64,000 nt of DNA, from contig JASXSV010000005.1 in assembly GCA_030674915.1 (NCBI GenBank), positions 1-64,000 of the forward strand. The letters run 5' to 3'. The position numbers were made by a program, and so were the translations under genes. Of this stretch, positions 1 to 10,293 are shown one piece after another (positions within the stretch are counted from its first letter, which is position 1; every line of letters begins with the position of its first letter). Under the pieces are notes generated by a model. That model was not told where the DNA came from. It was given only the letters and a program-made list of their open reading frames with translations, and made no database searches. The DNA is from Candidatus Endonucleibacter bathymodioli (GTDB lineage Bacteria > Pseudomonadota > Gammaproteobacteria > Pseudomonadales > Endozoicomonadaceae).

Positions 1-1477
1 AATCTGGACTTAACAAAGTTGAAATCACCCTTTTTCCATCCTTAGCAGGAGAAAATACCACAACCGGTATTCCTGTTGATAACACCAAAGGTAAAAGAGG
101 ATTTAAACATGAAAAAAAATCTGTCGCTTCTCTTCGCAGGTTATACATTCCTGCATCATTAAGAAATGCTCCATCATTAACTACATTAAGAAACACAGCT
201 AAAGGAATGGACTTCTCATATCCATCATTTTTATCATTACAAAGAGCAGATATAACCATATTAATCCACTCATATATAAAAACCCCCACCAAGCTTGGAG
301 TTATAATCCCACTTGCAACTCCACTATTTTCTATTTGGATTTTATTCACTGACTTTAAAAAACGCTCTTTAATTATACAATTGGTATTTATCACCTTAGC
401 AAGAGAACAACAAAAACTAACTGCATCTGTATCATTCTCACATATAGAAAAATCATCCCATAATACTTTTACCCATTCGGCATGTGTTAGCAAATGCTGC
501 GAGTCGCTAGCACTGTCTAATACATAATCAAAAGCGCAAGCCTTTTTGTGTATTATTTCAACTATATCAGTTCTTTTATTTATTATTTTCACCAAATCAC
601 CATAAGAAAAACTTACGTTACCTATCATCCTCATAAGCTCTACATCATCACTTTTTTCTACTTTTAATCTTTCATAAAAAGGAAATCGTGTCCTGACTTT
701 ATGCAAGTTTTGACACGCATAAAGCACTTCTTTCAAATGATCATCTAGTATAACTTCTGCCCCATCTCCACAGCTTCTCAAATACTCCACATCACTCTTC
801 ATTGAAGAATAATCCAGCATGGCATAACTAGCTGGAGATAACACAGGAATTGATGCTTTTTCTTTATTTTCAGCCTTACATCCATATTTAAAATAATACT
901 CACATGCAACAAACATCTGATCATTCTCACCTAAGTCTTTTACTACAATATCTATTACAGCAATAGGCTCGTTAAACTTAATGTCAAACATAGTGATTTT
1001 CCCGCACTCTGGCGCTTTATCTGATAGCTCTTTATTTCCCCCTACGGGACGACAATCAATAGTAACTAGGCCTATAAACTTCTCGTCTTTAATAGTATAT
1101 ATAACACGCTGTATTATACTGTTTAAATGTGTGATAAGACGACCAGCTTCTTCCTTATCACTTATAATAATATCAATATCCTTAATATCATTTAAACAAC
1201 TATCTCCATTAAGAATACTTATACCTGTAGAGCCAGCTATAGCAGTTTTTGCGTCATTATGATGATCCCAGCAAGAATATGCCTCTATTATATTATCAAA
1301 AAATATCGTTTTTAGCTCATTTATTTTCCATTCTATTCCCCCACCTTCCTTACCGCATTCATCTTCAATCACAGGGAAAACCTGCTGACAAAAAAACAAC
1401 ATCAGCAGAAAAAATATATTCTGAATACCACCAAGATTTCTAAAAAAAACACGTGTATTAAAACAAACAATCTTCAT
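1..1477 (-). CDS. Partial secreted protein with a nucleotidyltransferase-like motif (3' end outside the window)
   Basis: The minus strand is open from an ATG at 1477 to the window edge, 492 codons without a stop; the C-terminus lies outside. The N-terminus has a basic start and a hydrophobic run (residues about 20-36, IFFLLMLFFC) typical of a signal peptide. Residues 80-102 read AIAGSTG ... DIKDIDIII, resembling the G-S ... D-x-D signature of the nucleotidyltransferase fold, but the spacing between the GS and DxD parts (about 17 residues) is longer than usual. No other family was recognised. The gene is A+T rich like its surroundings and stands alone, with an A+T-rich spacer upstream. Seen: continuous frame, signal sequence, motif. 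Inferred: an exported protein of nucleotidyltransferase-like fold, possibly an effector. Confidence 0.72.
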   Translation of the reverse strand, partial: MKIVCFNTRVFFRNLGGIQNIFFLLMLFFCQQVFPVIEDECGKEGGGIEWKINELKTIFFDNIIEAYSCWDHHNDAKTAIAGSTGISILNGDSCLNDIKDIDIIISDKEEAGRLITHLNSIIQRVIYTIKDEKFIGLVTIDCRPVGGNKELSDKAPECGKITMFDIKFNEPIAVIDIVVKDLGENDQMFVACEYYFKYGCKAENKEKASIPVLSPASYAMLDYSSMKSDVEYLRSCGDGAEVILDDHLKEVLYACQNLHKVRTRFPFYERLKVEKSDDVELMRMIGNVSFSYGDLVKIINKRTDIVEIIHKKACAFDYVLDSASDSQHLLTHAEWVKVLWDDFSICENDTDAVSFCCSLAKVINTNCIIKERFLKSVNKIQIENSGVASGIITPSLVGVFIYEWINMVISALCNDKNDGYEKSIPLAVFLNVVNDGAFLNDAGMYNLRREATDFFSCLNPLLPLVLSTGIPVVVFSPAKDGKRVISTLLSPD

Positions 1478-1533
1478 TACTCACAACCTTTGTTCGACAA
1501 AATAATCAGCCATACTAACTAGCCAACAAAAAC

Positions 1534-1575
1534 ATCTAATCAATCTAATCAATCTAATCAATCTAATCAATCTAA
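1534..1575. repeat. 9-bp tandem repeat (ATCTAATCA, about 4.6 copies)
   Basis: Direct repeats of ATCTAATCA lie about 60 bp upstream of the start codon of the truncated secreted-protein gene. Copy-number change here would alter upstream spacing; any regulatory role is a guess. Confidence 0.85.
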
Positions 1576-2396
1576 ACTAAACACGATCACAGCATTTTAA
1601 CAGAAATAAGAACATCTGTTAAGAAAGAATCAGTTGCAATCCGAAATGCATCATAGTCTATACTAGCTTACATTTACGATGTAAATAGACTCCAAAATAG
1701 AAAAAAGAAAAATATGGATTATGTAATTGATAGTAATCATACCTCCAAGCTAACATCACAAGAACAAGAACAAGAAAATATAATATTTTACCAAACCATT
1801 TAACTCATGACAACGTAAATTTAATTATGAATCCATACCATACTGAGACAATTATCGCTAAAAGACTGAAGACTAGCAGTTTTTCTAAAAACAAAGCCCA
1901 TATGTTTAACGTTATATACCCAGAGTATTTGACATTAGCATTCAACGTCAAGCAAAGTCCAACACATGATACTAAGACAACTAAAAGACTGAAACATCCT
2001 AATGCTACAACAAAGTTTTCGCCTCAACTCAAGCGGCTTTCTTAAGTTTATCAGATAAAGATCTGTCTTGATTAAACCAGACCTAATGAGTCAAATATTA
2101 GCTTCTCTCTGCTGTGCCTGCTTGTAAACATTTCGTGACTATACATACGGATATTTATGCAATGCCACCTTTATCACAAGGCAAACAACTTTAGTTGCGG
2201 AGTTGTCGCAAGGCAATATTTTACAGGTCTTCAGCTCTTATGTACACGCTATTGAGAGATTCAATGGTGCTGTCTGTATAGATAACTTTACGGATAGTTT
2301 GCGGATACTAAAAAAACGTCATTAAGTTGCCCTAATGCATTCGCCAATACTTACTAATCTTCGAATATTTTCACCTTGGCTGTCAACAATAATAAT
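1576..2396. other. Non-coding spacer with a possible transposase remnant
   Basis: No convincing gene. From about 2120 to 2330 a plus-strand frame gives the phrase YVHAIERFNGAVCIDNFTDS, loosely reminiscent of the integrase part of an IS21-type transposase, but stops and frame changes prevent a firm call. A 72-codon open frame at 1827-2045 has no recognisable features or ribosome binding site. Confidence 0.35.
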
Positions 2397-2530
2397 GAGA
2401 CCTTTGCACTATTATTCTTATGCCAGCTGGCTTCGTTAAACACGTACTCAATCAATCATTTATAAGCACAAACTCTCTCTTTCCGTGCGTTTTCACCTCA
2501 CCCACGAACAAAATTACGGTTCGTACAAAG
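2397..2530. repeat. Element B copy 1 (MITE-like, IS5-type ends)
   Basis: Starts GAGACCTTTGCAC, the same terminus as the intact IS5-family element at 39008-40206, and ends with a decayed inverse (GTTCGTACAAAG). The interior contains CGTACTCAATC and CATTTATAAGCA, shared with copies at 12266-12408 and 30841-30979. It has no coding capacity and lies directly 3' of lolA. Confidence 0.75.
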
Positions 2531-2541
2531 ATATCATAATA

Positions 2542-3312
2542 TTATCGCACAACTTTAATAGCCACGGTCTCATCAATCACATCATACTCTTTAGAATATT
2601 TAGCCTGAAATGTGGCATCACTGATTGCTTCATTAATCGTTACCTTGCTTAAATCAAACCTGCTAGTACCACCCATTGTGTCTAACATCACAAAGCCGAT
2701 CAGTTCATCTGCTTTAGTCTTCTCATTCCATTTAAATCTTATTTCCAATAACTCAAACAAAGATTTATCTCCGGATGGGCGCAAACTATAGGTTCTAATT
2801 TTGTGCGACTCAGTAAATATAATATTGTAACCCTTCAAAAATACATCAATATTGCCACTAAGCAACTGTACCGGAGTATGGTCAGCTCCATCATCTTGTT
2901 TTTTAATAATCACCTGCATTAAGCCATGGTCAATATTCCAACTCTTTCCATTTTTAACAATGAATTCCTGCCGGTAAGGTTTCTCAACACCCCAAATAAA
3001 CATGTCCGGTCGTTTAATCTGTAATGTTCCTGACGACACTCGCTTACTATCATTATTTATCACTACTTCTTGACTAACAGCGGCCTTAAGGGTTTTAATT
3101 GATTTAAGTTTTTGCAGCAGCAATTCCGCCGCTTTTTCATCGTGCCTAGCTAAAGCAGTCTTAACCTGCACTCTCTTATTTGCCACAGCATTCCCAGATC
3201 CATGATCTGCTGCAACCACCGTTCTAGTACGAACATCAAGCCCTCCAACGGCGTGGCAAGACAGCGCCACAACTAAAATAGTAACAGTTTGTTTTATCAG
3301 TATATTTAACAT
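2542..3312 (-). CDS. lolA: Outer-membrane lipoprotein carrier protein LolA
   Basis: Periplasmic chaperone that takes lipoproteins released by LolCDE across the periplasm to LolB. The protein (256 aa) has a signal peptide (residues about 1-25) followed by a family-typical core: LLLQKLKSIKTLKAAVSQ, then the GTLQIKRPDMFIW strand and KPYRQEFIVKNGKSWNID. It is about 50 residues longer than usual LolA; the excess is mainly between the signal peptide and the core (residues about 26-60) and in an acidic-basic insert near residue 145. It follows ftsK by 15 bp on the same strand, the conserved ftsK-lolA pair of gammaproteobacteria. The rarA gene that usually comes next is missing; element B follows instead. 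Confidence 0.93.
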   Translation of the reverse strand: MLNILIKQTVTILVVALSCHAVGGLDVRTRTVVAADHGSGNAVANKRVQVKTALARHDEKAAELLLQKLKSIKTLKAAVSQEVVINNDSKRVSSGTLQIKRPDMFIWGVEKPYRQEFIVKNGKSWNIDHGLMQVIIKKQDDGADHTPVQLLSGNIDVFLKGYNIIFTESHKIRTYSLRPSGDKSLFELLEIRFKWNEKTKADELIGFVMLDTMGGTSRFDLSKVTINEAISDATFQAKYSKEYDVIDETVAIKVVR

Positions 3313-3327
3313 ATAAATTTTCTATCT

Positions 3328-5760
3328 TTAGCGTTTAGGAGGAGGTGGTGCCAGCACTTCCCTATTACCATTCGAAGCCATAGGACTGATCACTCCAGCA
3401 ACTTCCATAGCCTCAATCATTCGTGCTGCACGATTATAACCAATTTTCAGTTTTCGCTGAACAAAAGAAATAGACGCTCTACGGGTTTCAGTAACAAAGG
3501 CTACCCCTTCGTCGTAAAGAGCATCCTGCTCACTCTCATCCCACAAACCACCATTTAAAGCACTACCTTCTGAAGTAGAATCACTGCCACCAGCCAATAT
3601 TTCTTCTACATAACAGGGCTCTCCCCGACGCTTCCAGTCTGCAACCACTCTATGAACTTCGTCATCACCAACAAAAGCTCCATGCACTCTGATAGGTACA
3701 CTTGTACCAGGCGGCAAGTACAACATATCTCCATGGCCAAGCAATTGCTCAGCACCACCCTGATCAATAATAGTTCTTGAATCAATTTTACTAGACACCT
3801 GGAAGCTTATTCTGGTAGGCACGTTTGCTTTTATTAACCCTGTTATCACATCAACCGACGGTCTCTGAGTAGCCAAAATCAGATGAATACCAGCTGCTCT
3901 AGCCTTCTGAGCAATTCTAGCTATCAGTTCTTCAACCTTTTTGCCAACAATCATCATCATGTCAGCAAACTCATCAATAACAACCACAATAAAAGGAAAT
4001 CTCTCCAGAACTGGAGCCTTGTCATCCTCGGAAACCGGATGGTAAAAAGGATCAACTACCGGCTCTCCTGCTTTTATTCCTTCTTTAATCTTAAGGTTAT
4101 AACCCGAAATATGTCGAACTCCCATTGACGCCATCAGCTTATAGCGACGTTCCATTTCTGCCACACACCACCGTAATGCATTGGCAGCTTCTTTCATGTC
4201 GGTTACAACTGGTGTCAATAAATGAGGAATACCATCATAAACTGATAACTCCAACATTTTAGGGTCAATCAGAATTAATCTAACCTGCTCAGGACCCGAC
4301 TTAAACAATAGTGATAACAGCATAGCATTGACACCTACAGACTTGCCAGAGCCTGTGGTTCCAGCCACCAGCAAATGTGGCATTTTTGCCAAATCCACCA
4401 CTACCGGCTGCCCACCAATATCATGTCCTAACGCCAAACTTAAAGATGAACTGGCAGCCATAAATACTTTTGAGCTAATTAACTCACTAAAAAATACGGT
4501 CTCTCTATTATCATTTGGGATTTCAACACCCATCACAGACTTGTTGGGAATAACTTCAACCACCCTAACACTAATAACAGCCAGTGAACGAGCAAGATCC
4601 CGTGCCAAACTAGTAATACGGCTTGCTTTCACCCCAGCCGCCGGCTGTATTTCATAACGGGTAATCACTGGCCCTGGATGGACTGACACTACTTTAATAT
4701 CTACACCAAAATCCTTAAGTTTTAACTCAAGCTGATTAGATACCAATGTTAAAGCTTCGTGACTTATACCAGCTGTTTTATTTTGAGCTTGATCAAGAAG
4801 ACCCACTTCAGGACGACTGTCTTCAGGAAAGATGCCAACAAAAGGTATTTTTTTCTCCTGACCAACCTCTTTTTTTACAGAAATCTGATTCTCTAACGGA
4901 AAGACTGGTGTTGTTACAGGCATTAGTAGGGAAGGCATCTCAGCAGATTTACTCATAAAACAGTGATCTTTTTTGAGCCGTAGCAAATCTTTTTTATGTG
5001 TACGATAACTATTGTATTGTTTTTGCCAATTCAGACATATCACGACACATACTTTTGATAATTTCAACCCCAGACGCTGTAAATAAGACAAGCTCTGCAA
5101 ACAAATATAGCCGATATCATCCATAAGTCTGAACCAGGAAAAATCAACAACTAACGTGATACCCATTAGAAAGAATGCCATCAGCAACAATGTAATACCC
5201 GTGACATTAAAAACAGGCAGACACTGTTCAATTATTAAAGAACCAACAATACCACCACTACCAGCAGATAATTGAGTTCCTATAAAATGATAGTGCAGCG
5301 ATACCAGAGCAGCTCCACAAAAAATAGTTAGCAAAAAACCCATGCCATCCATCACCATTACCCACGGTTGCAATGCCCAAGGCATATAACGATGACGGAA
5401 TAATCGCAAAACTTTGGTAACAATAACCCAGGGAAATAACCAGGAAAAAAAGCCAAACAGTGAAAACAAAAGGTCTGCAATCCAAGCACCAACCAGACCC
5501 CCACTATTAACTATAGCCAGCTCAGGACCAACATAAGACCATGCAGGATCATTTATTTCATAACTATATAATGAAAGAGTCAGATAACCAGCCACCAGCA
5601 CCAACAACAACACCACGCCTTCCCTTAATCGCAATGATACTGCATTGTTCTCCAGCACTCCCTCCGTTCGGTCTTTGCACTGCATACCAGTGAAACCCTC
5701 CTTACTTTCTATGCCTACTATACTTTTTTTTCTCTTATGGCTCATTGCAGCGTTTTCCAT
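3328..5760 (-). CDS. ftsK: DNA translocase FtsK
   Basis: Septum-anchored DNA pump that clears chromosome ends from the division plane and activates XerCD recombination at dif. The 810-aa protein has N-terminal membrane segments (starting near residue 48, [14 protein letters not shown]), a short linker (about residues 235-330), then the motor: Walker A GTTGSGKS, Walker [14 protein letters not shown] and a C-terminal winged-helix gamma domain ([20 protein letters not shown]) that reads KOPS sites. The linker is much shorter than in E. coli, as in most relatives. An alternative start five codons downstream (ATG at 5745) has a GGAAA sequence at reasonable spacing, so the exact start is uncertain. 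It is followed by lolA and is probably cotranscribed with it. Confidence 0.96.
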   Translation of the reverse strand: MENAAMSHKRKKSIVGIESKEGFTGMQCKDRTEGVLENNAVSLRLREGVVLLLVLVAGYLTLSLYSYEINDPAWSYVGPELAIVNSGGLVGAWIADLLFSLFGFFSWLFPWVIVTKVLRLFRHRYMPWALQPWVMVMDGMGFLLTIFCGAALVSLHYHFIGTQLSAGSGGIVGSLIIEQCLPVFNVTGITLLLMAFFLMGITLVVDFSWFRLMDDIGYICLQSLSYLQRLGLKLSKVCVVICLNWQKQYNSYRTHKKDLLRLKKDHCFMSKSAEMPSLLMPVTTPVFPLENQISVKKEVGQEKKIPFVGIFPEDSRPEVGLLDQAQNKTAGISHEALTLVSNQLELKLKDFGVDIKVVSVHPGPVITRYEIQPAAGVKASRITSLARDLARSLAVISVRVVEVIPNKSVMGVEIPNDNRETVFFSELISSKVFMAASSSLSLALGHDIGGQPVVVDLAKMPHLLVAGTTGSGKSVGVNAMLLSLLFKSGPEQVRLILIDPKMLELSVYDGIPHLLTPVVTDMKEAANALRWCVAEMERRYKLMASMGVRHISGYNLKIKEGIKAGEPVVDPFYHPVSEDDKAPVLERFPFIVVVIDEFADMMMIVGKKVEELIARIAQKARAAGIHLILATQRPSVDVITGLIKANVPTRISFQVSSKIDSRTIIDQGGAEQLLGHGDMLYLPPGTSVPIRVHGAFVGDDEVHRVVADWKRRGEPCYVEEILAGGSDSTSEGSALNGGLWDESEQDALYDEGVAFVTETRRASISFVQRKLKIGYNRAARMIEAMEVAGVISPMASNGNREVLAPPPPKR

Positions 5761-5921
5761 TAAGTGTCAATGTCATAGAGAACCATCGAATACGTCCATA
5801 GCCATGCGATCACTCAATCTTATAGACTAATGAAAGCAAATATGGAATAGCCACAGCCCATTTTACAGTCGTCAATATAGACTATAAACACCGATAGACA
5901 AACAAATTCACTAGACCCACA

Positions 5922-6055
5922 TATATACCCATCCTCATTGGTGGTTGATACTGAGACTATTTACTGATCTTACTCACACCAATCACCTACTAATCTTAGA
6001 CCCACGAATCTTATCTAGTTTGTTTTTTACTTACAACTTCAATTGAAACTAGTAA
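5922..6055. repeat. Palindromic element A, copy 1 (degenerate)
   Basis: Begins ATATATACCCATCCTCATTG and contains the shared core CACCAATCACCTACTA. Together with non-coding sequence it fills the gap between the divergent ftsK and the outer-membrane protein gene. Confidence 0.6.
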
Positions 6056-6183
6056 TTCATAGCATTTCTGAATGGAACTAATTGATACACCTATTAAAAC
6101 TATATCCTATTTACATGTGAATGGGATATACTTTCAGCCTCAAATATATTGATATCATGTGATAGATTTTACAAGTGAGCCCT

Positions 6184-6774
6184 ATGAAAAAAATTGCATT
6201 TGCTGCATCATTAATACTAGTTGCCGCCACCAACTCCTACAGTGATATGATCGGCGCAAAAGCTGGCTACAATTTTTGGAAAACATCTAACCACGGGGAC
6301 GCCCATAATGCCTACATCAAAATCGAACACCCTCTCCCTATAGTACCCAATGTAGGCCTTAGCACCACCAAAATTAACGACGATACAAAGTTGAAATTAG
6401 AAACCTATGATCTCTTTCTCTATTACAAAATATTAGACAGTGACACACTATCTTTAGATCTTGGCGCAGGAGCTCACCGACTAGTCAACAGCAAGATTTA
6501 TAACCAATCCTTCCATGACACATTACCTATGGTAAGATCAGAAGTAGAATTACTTACCGACAGCATATTTTCATTTTATGGCACTCTTAGTGTAGGAAAG
6601 AGTAATAGCTCTTCTTTTGTGGATGCCTATTTCGGCTTCAGATTCAACCCTATTATGGGTATATCCCTACAGGTATGCTACCGAGAATATCATCTTGACA
6701 TTGATCACACCAAAGGCGTCAACAATAAAGAATGTATCCGTGGTCCTATGCTTGGCCTGCATATTGATATTTGA
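6184..6774 (+). CDS. Outer-membrane beta-barrel protein, TIGR04219-like
   Basis: About 196 aa. A signal peptide (MKKIAFAASLILVAATNSYS, cleavage before DMIGAKAGYNFW) is followed by alternating short beta strands. The pattern of a KAGYNFW opening, an 'IEHPLPIVPNVGLSTT' strand, 'YDLFLYYKILD', and a closing 'RGPMLGLHIDI' matches the TIGR04219 outer-membrane beta-barrel family (LEHP.P..PN...Y......Y.LYY.ILD.......GP.LGL). I chose the ATG at 6184; a GTG at 6175 is in frame but would put SP before the MKK start. Monocistronic. Function unknown; such proteins are small barrels without an assigned substrate. Confidence 0.75.
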   Translation: MKKIAFAASLILVAATNSYSDMIGAKAGYNFWKTSNHGDAHNAYIKIEHPLPIVPNVGLSTTKINDDTKLKLETYDLFLYYKILDSDTLSLDLGAGAHRLVNSKIYNQSFHDTLPMVRSEVELLTDSIFSFYGTLSVGKSNSSSFVDAYFGFRFNPIMGISLQVCYREYHLDIDHTKGVNNKECIRGPMLGLHIDI

Positions 6775-7113
6775 CCAAAGTTTATCTATGATCAGAAAAT
6801 ACTGATGGGAGGATGGCATATCACAATATTACTATAATACTATAATACTGGGGGGGGGGAGACCTACAAAATGATAGCTTCGTATAATTTAACAAAGCCG
6901 ATTATATTATGGTATATCGGCAGACAAAAATCCTTCACAACACAGTCCAAACTCCTCGTTTCAGCCACGGACTTAAATCATCCAATTCTTCATAGCCATG
7001 ATTATACTGAAGCTCTGTTAAAATGACCAGAGATTGAGGAATTGCTATCCTCAAACCACACCTATAACAAAGTGTTTTGGTCAACAATACCAGACACCTT
7101 TAGTTTCTTATTT
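6775..7113. other. Non-coding spacer with a 10-G tract
   Basis: Contains a run of ten G at 6850-6859 just after a TATAATACTATAATACT stretch. Nothing else recognisable. The G tract is not inside a gene. Confidence 0.5.
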
Positions 7114-7365
7114 CTAAAACCGAGCCGGAGACAGATCATCATTATTTGAGTGGAGCCTGTAGAGCCCATCTAGATTGTAATATTTAATGTAGACCACCAC
7201 ATCTAGCCCCATATGCTCACTGATGGACTGATGGGCCTTGAAGAGCCACTCACTCTTTAAACTACAGATAGCATGACAACCAACAGCCCCATTAAAAGAC
7301 TCCATCTTCTTGCACCGATTCAGGCTGTTGCTATGATCTGCCTCAGAATCATAAGCATCAGGCAC
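7114..7365 (-). pseudogene. IS3-family transposase OrfB, C-terminal remnant
   Basis: The translated fragment contains MESFNGAVGCHAICSLKSEW and ends VYIKYYNLDGLYRLHSNNDD followed by LSPARF. This corresponds to the conserved end of IS3-type integrases (…AESF..SLKSEWL…, Y.EFYN..RLHS.LGYLSP.EF). The upstream catalytic part and the OrfA frame are missing. A shorter relic of the same element lies at 31711-31783. Confidence 0.7.
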
Positions 7366-7581
7366 TGATATTCATTGAGATAATGCTTTCTTTCTCCAAC
7401 TGTACAGCGTTACCAGTCTCACGCATCAAATGACCAACTAGTACATTATTAAGTGGCATTATTTCCTGAATTATGAACTCCTTGAAGTCTTCTAGGTAGC
7501 CATTCCTTAATAACTCTTTATCCTCTGTTTAAATTGGAAAATTAGAAAGAGCGTCAACTATGCTAAAAAGCTTCACGCACC

Positions 7582-8115
7582 TTACTGAATGACCTTTGCC
7601 AAACTTAGAAACTGGGAGCCAATACTTAGACCTGAAGCCTTTAGTGGCCTCATGTTAACAGTAAAGCGAATACGCCCTCCCCTCTCTATTATTTGCAGCA
7701 TACCACCATCTTTAGCAAAATGTGCACGATCACTAACGAGAAGTACTGAAGAGGTTTTAAACATTTCTGCCACTTCGGATGTTGACATGGAAAAATCATC
7801 GCCAATAAATATCATTTCACAATAATTGTCACTCTCCTGTAATTTATCAATCTTCCTTACATTTACCTTACTGCCTCTTGATAACTTTCCCTGCGTAGTC
7901 TTCAACTCCGAATAAAGAGAATCATCCCCCAAAACACACAGATCAAGTACGCTATCAGCAATTTTTATTTTAGACCATTGAACAAAATAAGTTATCTTGA
8001 AAATAATAGCTGCTTTAACTCTATTATCTGAGGCTGCAATTACCCAGTTAGATCCAAGAGCACACAATATTAATATTGTCAGTTTAAGAGACGTAATGAA
8101 CTTTATTATTTTCAT
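7582..8115 (-). CDS. YfiR-like periplasmic protein (DUF4154)
   Basis: 177 aa with an N-terminal signal sequence (hydrophobic to about residue 28, ending VIAAS). The body follows the YfiR/DUF4154 pattern: VKAAIIFKITYFVQW, LDLCVLGDDSLYSEL, CEMIFIGDD, VLLVSDRAHFAKDGGMLQII and a closing GGRIRFTVNMRPLKASGLSI. In Pseudomonas, YfiR represses the diguanylate cyclase YfiN from the periplasm; relatives beside TonB receptors often sit with a GGDEF or sensor gene. Start at 8115 is preferred: AAGGGGGG lies nine bases upstream, whereas the earlier ATG abuts it. It lies 15 bp after the receptor gene, so the pair is probably one operon. No cyclase gene follows; downstream is only an IS3 relic. Confidence 0.82.
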   Translation of the reverse strand: MKIIKFITSLKLTILILCALGSNWVIAASDNRVKAAIIFKITYFVQWSKIKIADSVLDLCVLGDDSLYSELKTTQGKLSRGSKVNVRKIDKLQESDNYCEMIFIGDDFSMSTSEVAEMFKTSSVLLVSDRAHFAKDGGMLQIIERGGRIRFTVNMRPLKASGLSIGSQFLSLAKVIQ

Positions 8116-8130
8116 ATTCACCATCCCCCC

Positions 8131-10293
8131 TTAAAATTTCCAACGAAGTTGAAAATATACTGAACGCGGCACCCTAGTTGAAGTCTGCCCTATAAACATA
8201 TCATAAAACTGCAACTGATTAGCATGCAGCAAATTTTGTCCTATTACCGACAATTCAAGTCCTGACTTAAGTTTTTTCGTTATTTTAACATCCATATTCA
8301 TAGTTTTATCTATGTTATTAATATCATAAATATCAATATCAAGCTTATCCATAAATTTTAGCCAGATATTCAACGACCACTTATCAGACAGGCTCATAAA
8401 AGAAAACAGATTGAATGTATGCATTGCCGCAGCACCTTCAATCATCTGTTGGTTTGGTACTGCGTACGACGGACTTACTGAGCTATTAGCCGTAGCATTC
8501 ACATTAATATATCCATAATTTAACCTTAAACGCCACCAAACTTTTACTCTCCAGTCCACGGATAACTCAAAACCATCAGTCATTACTTCCATCGCATTAG
8601 ACAGAGTAGTAGGATACCCTAACGGCCCTGTTCCTCCCCCCCCGAAAAGAGGCGGCGGATTTAAAGGATCAAAGCACAATGAGAACGGTGATGTTGCAAA
8701 ACTAACAAAACCTTTTTGGCACACTTCCGACTTATCGAACATAGTTACATCTTTATAAAAATTAAAAAATCCAGCAATATCTATTGAAATATCTTTGTTT
8801 AGCTGTCGACGAAAGCCAAAGTCAAACGCTGTAAGTTTTTCTGATTTCAAGTCTTTATTTCCATTAACACTGAACATAGTATCATGGTCAAAGCCATTAA
8901 TCTTCAGCTTGCCAATATAACTAAGACCAGCAATATCGACACTGGTGCTGGACAACGATGGTGTTTTAATAGCCTTGGAAACAGCACCCCAATAGGTTGT
9001 TTTATTATCAGGTGTCCAAGAGAAACGTGCACTTGGTTGAAACTCCTTACCAGAATTACTGTTTTCCATACGTCCATCAAAGGTAATCTCAAGGTTCTTA
9101 GTATATTTAAAAGACTCCTGAACAAAAAAACTATACACTTCCTCATTAAAATTATTCTGCTCAATGGTGATATATCTTTGATTTTTGTCATCTAAGTCAT
9201 ACCAATCAACACGGTAATTCCCCCCCCAAAGAAAATTATGCCCCCCACCCCACTGAAAACTATGCTGAAACTCTATGTCCCAAGTATTTCTTTCTTCGCT
9301 TAACCTAATGTCATCACTAGCATAATAATCCAGATAACTTTTCAGGATTAATTCCCCATTTTCCAGCTTATGGTTATATCTAGACTGCAGGTTACCGCCA
9401 CGCTGCGGTCTATTATTTTCCATTTTTACGAATTGACGTTGTAGCCCCTCCTGATCATACACATAATAGGGCGGCCTTGTTGCCCCCTCATAAATATCAC
9501 CCTGAACAGTCAACTCATCATTATTTGACGAATAATAATCTAGGCGAAAACCCGTCTGATTCATGGACCAGCCATCATTAGCTAAGCTACCATCCTTGTT
9601 ATTCTGAGCTGATCGGTCAAATCTTTGTACATAACCACGAAGATATCCGTCTTCACCAACTTCTGCACCATAACGAAATGCACCAGCCAGTCGTTCATAT
9701 GTCCCAGCATCAACCCTGACTAGCCCACCCTGAGTATCTTCAGCACTTTTAGTAATGATATTAACAACGCCATTAACCGCATTTGTACCCCACATAGCCG
9801 CACCAGGGCCTCTAATTACTTCTATTCGGTCCACATCATCCATTAGAATGTTCTGGGCATCCCAGTTTACACCAGAGAAAAGTGGGGCATACACCGTACG
9901 ACCGTCAATCAACACCAATAGCTTATTAGCATACACAAAATTAAAACCACGAGCACTGATCGACCAAGTACTACCATTCAATTTCGCCACCTGCATGCCC
10001 GGCACCATTCTCAAAGCCTCAGGGATCGAAGTTACACCAAACTGCTGAATATCATCACTCGTAATAGTATAAATTGCTGCGGCAGCATCAAACTGCCTCT
10101 GAACCCTCCTAGAAACAGACGTCACTTGCAAAACCATCAGTTCTTTTAGACTAAAATCCAGCAAATCAACAGTTGATACCAAATGATCGTTTGAATATAC
10201 GTTCTTAATCGTCAAACCTATAAACATTGCACTAAAAAATGCTACTGATATTAAAGATAAAAGTTTTTCCTTCTTAAATCGCTTCTCTTTCAT
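8131..10293 (-). CDS. TonB-dependent outer-membrane receptor
   Basis: 720 aa: signal sequence, plug domain (residues about 60-180, with AAAAIYTITSDDIQQFG, SIPEALRMVPGMQVAKLNG, RIEVIRGPGAAMWGTNAVNG and VVNIITK) and a 22-strand barrel ending in an aromatic residue (YFQLRWKF). This places it in the vitamin B12/colicin-receptor-like branch of TonB receptors; the substrate cannot be read from sequence. It is followed by the YfiR-like gene. Two stretches of eight G on the coding strand (8636-8643, encoding GGGG, and 9230-9237, encoding WGG) lie inside the frame and are candidate slippage sites. The frame is intact as read. Confidence 0.92.
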   Translation of the reverse strand: MKEKRFKKEKLLSLISVAFFSAMFIGLTIKNVYSNDHLVSTVDLLDFSLKELMVLQVTSVSRRVQRQFDAAAAIYTITSDDIQQFGVTSIPEALRMVPGMQVAKLNGSTWSISARGFNFVYANKLLVLIDGRTVYAPLFSGVNWDAQNILMDDVDRIEVIRGPGAAMWGTNAVNGVVNIITKSAEDTQGGLVRVDAGTYERLAGAFRYGAEVGEDGYLRGYVQRFDRSAQNNKDGSLANDGWSMNQTGFRLDYYSSNNDELTVQGDIYEGATRPPYYVYDQEGLQRQFVKMENNRPQRGGNLQSRYNHKLENGELILKSYLDYYASDDIRLSEERNTWDIEFQHSFQWGGGHNFLWGGNYRVDWYDLDDKNQRYITIEQNNFNEEVYSFFVQESFKYTKNLEITFDGRMENSNSGKEFQPSARFSWTPDNKTTYWGAVSKAIKTPSLSSTSVDIAGLSYIGKLKINGFDHDTMFSVNGNKDLKSEKLTAFDFGFRRQLNKDISIDIAGFFNFYKDVTMFDKSEVCQKGFVSFATSPFSLCFDPLNPPPLFGGGGTGPLGYPTTLSNAMEVMTDGFELSVDWRVKVWWRLRLNYGYINVNATANSSVSPSYAVPNQQMIEGAAAMHTFNLFSFMSLSDKWSLNIWLKFMDKLDIDIYDINNIDKTMNMDVKITKKLKSGLELSVIGQNLLHANQLQFYDMFIGQTSTRVPRSVYFQLRWKF

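Noticed and set aside
207..1443. Several plus-strand open frames at the start of the window
   Set aside because: They are antisense to the long minus-strand gene that has a signal peptide and a continuous 492-codon frame.
6850..6859. G10 tract as a phase-variation site
   Set aside because: It lies outside any gene and not within a recognisable promoter, so I list it only as a spacer feature.
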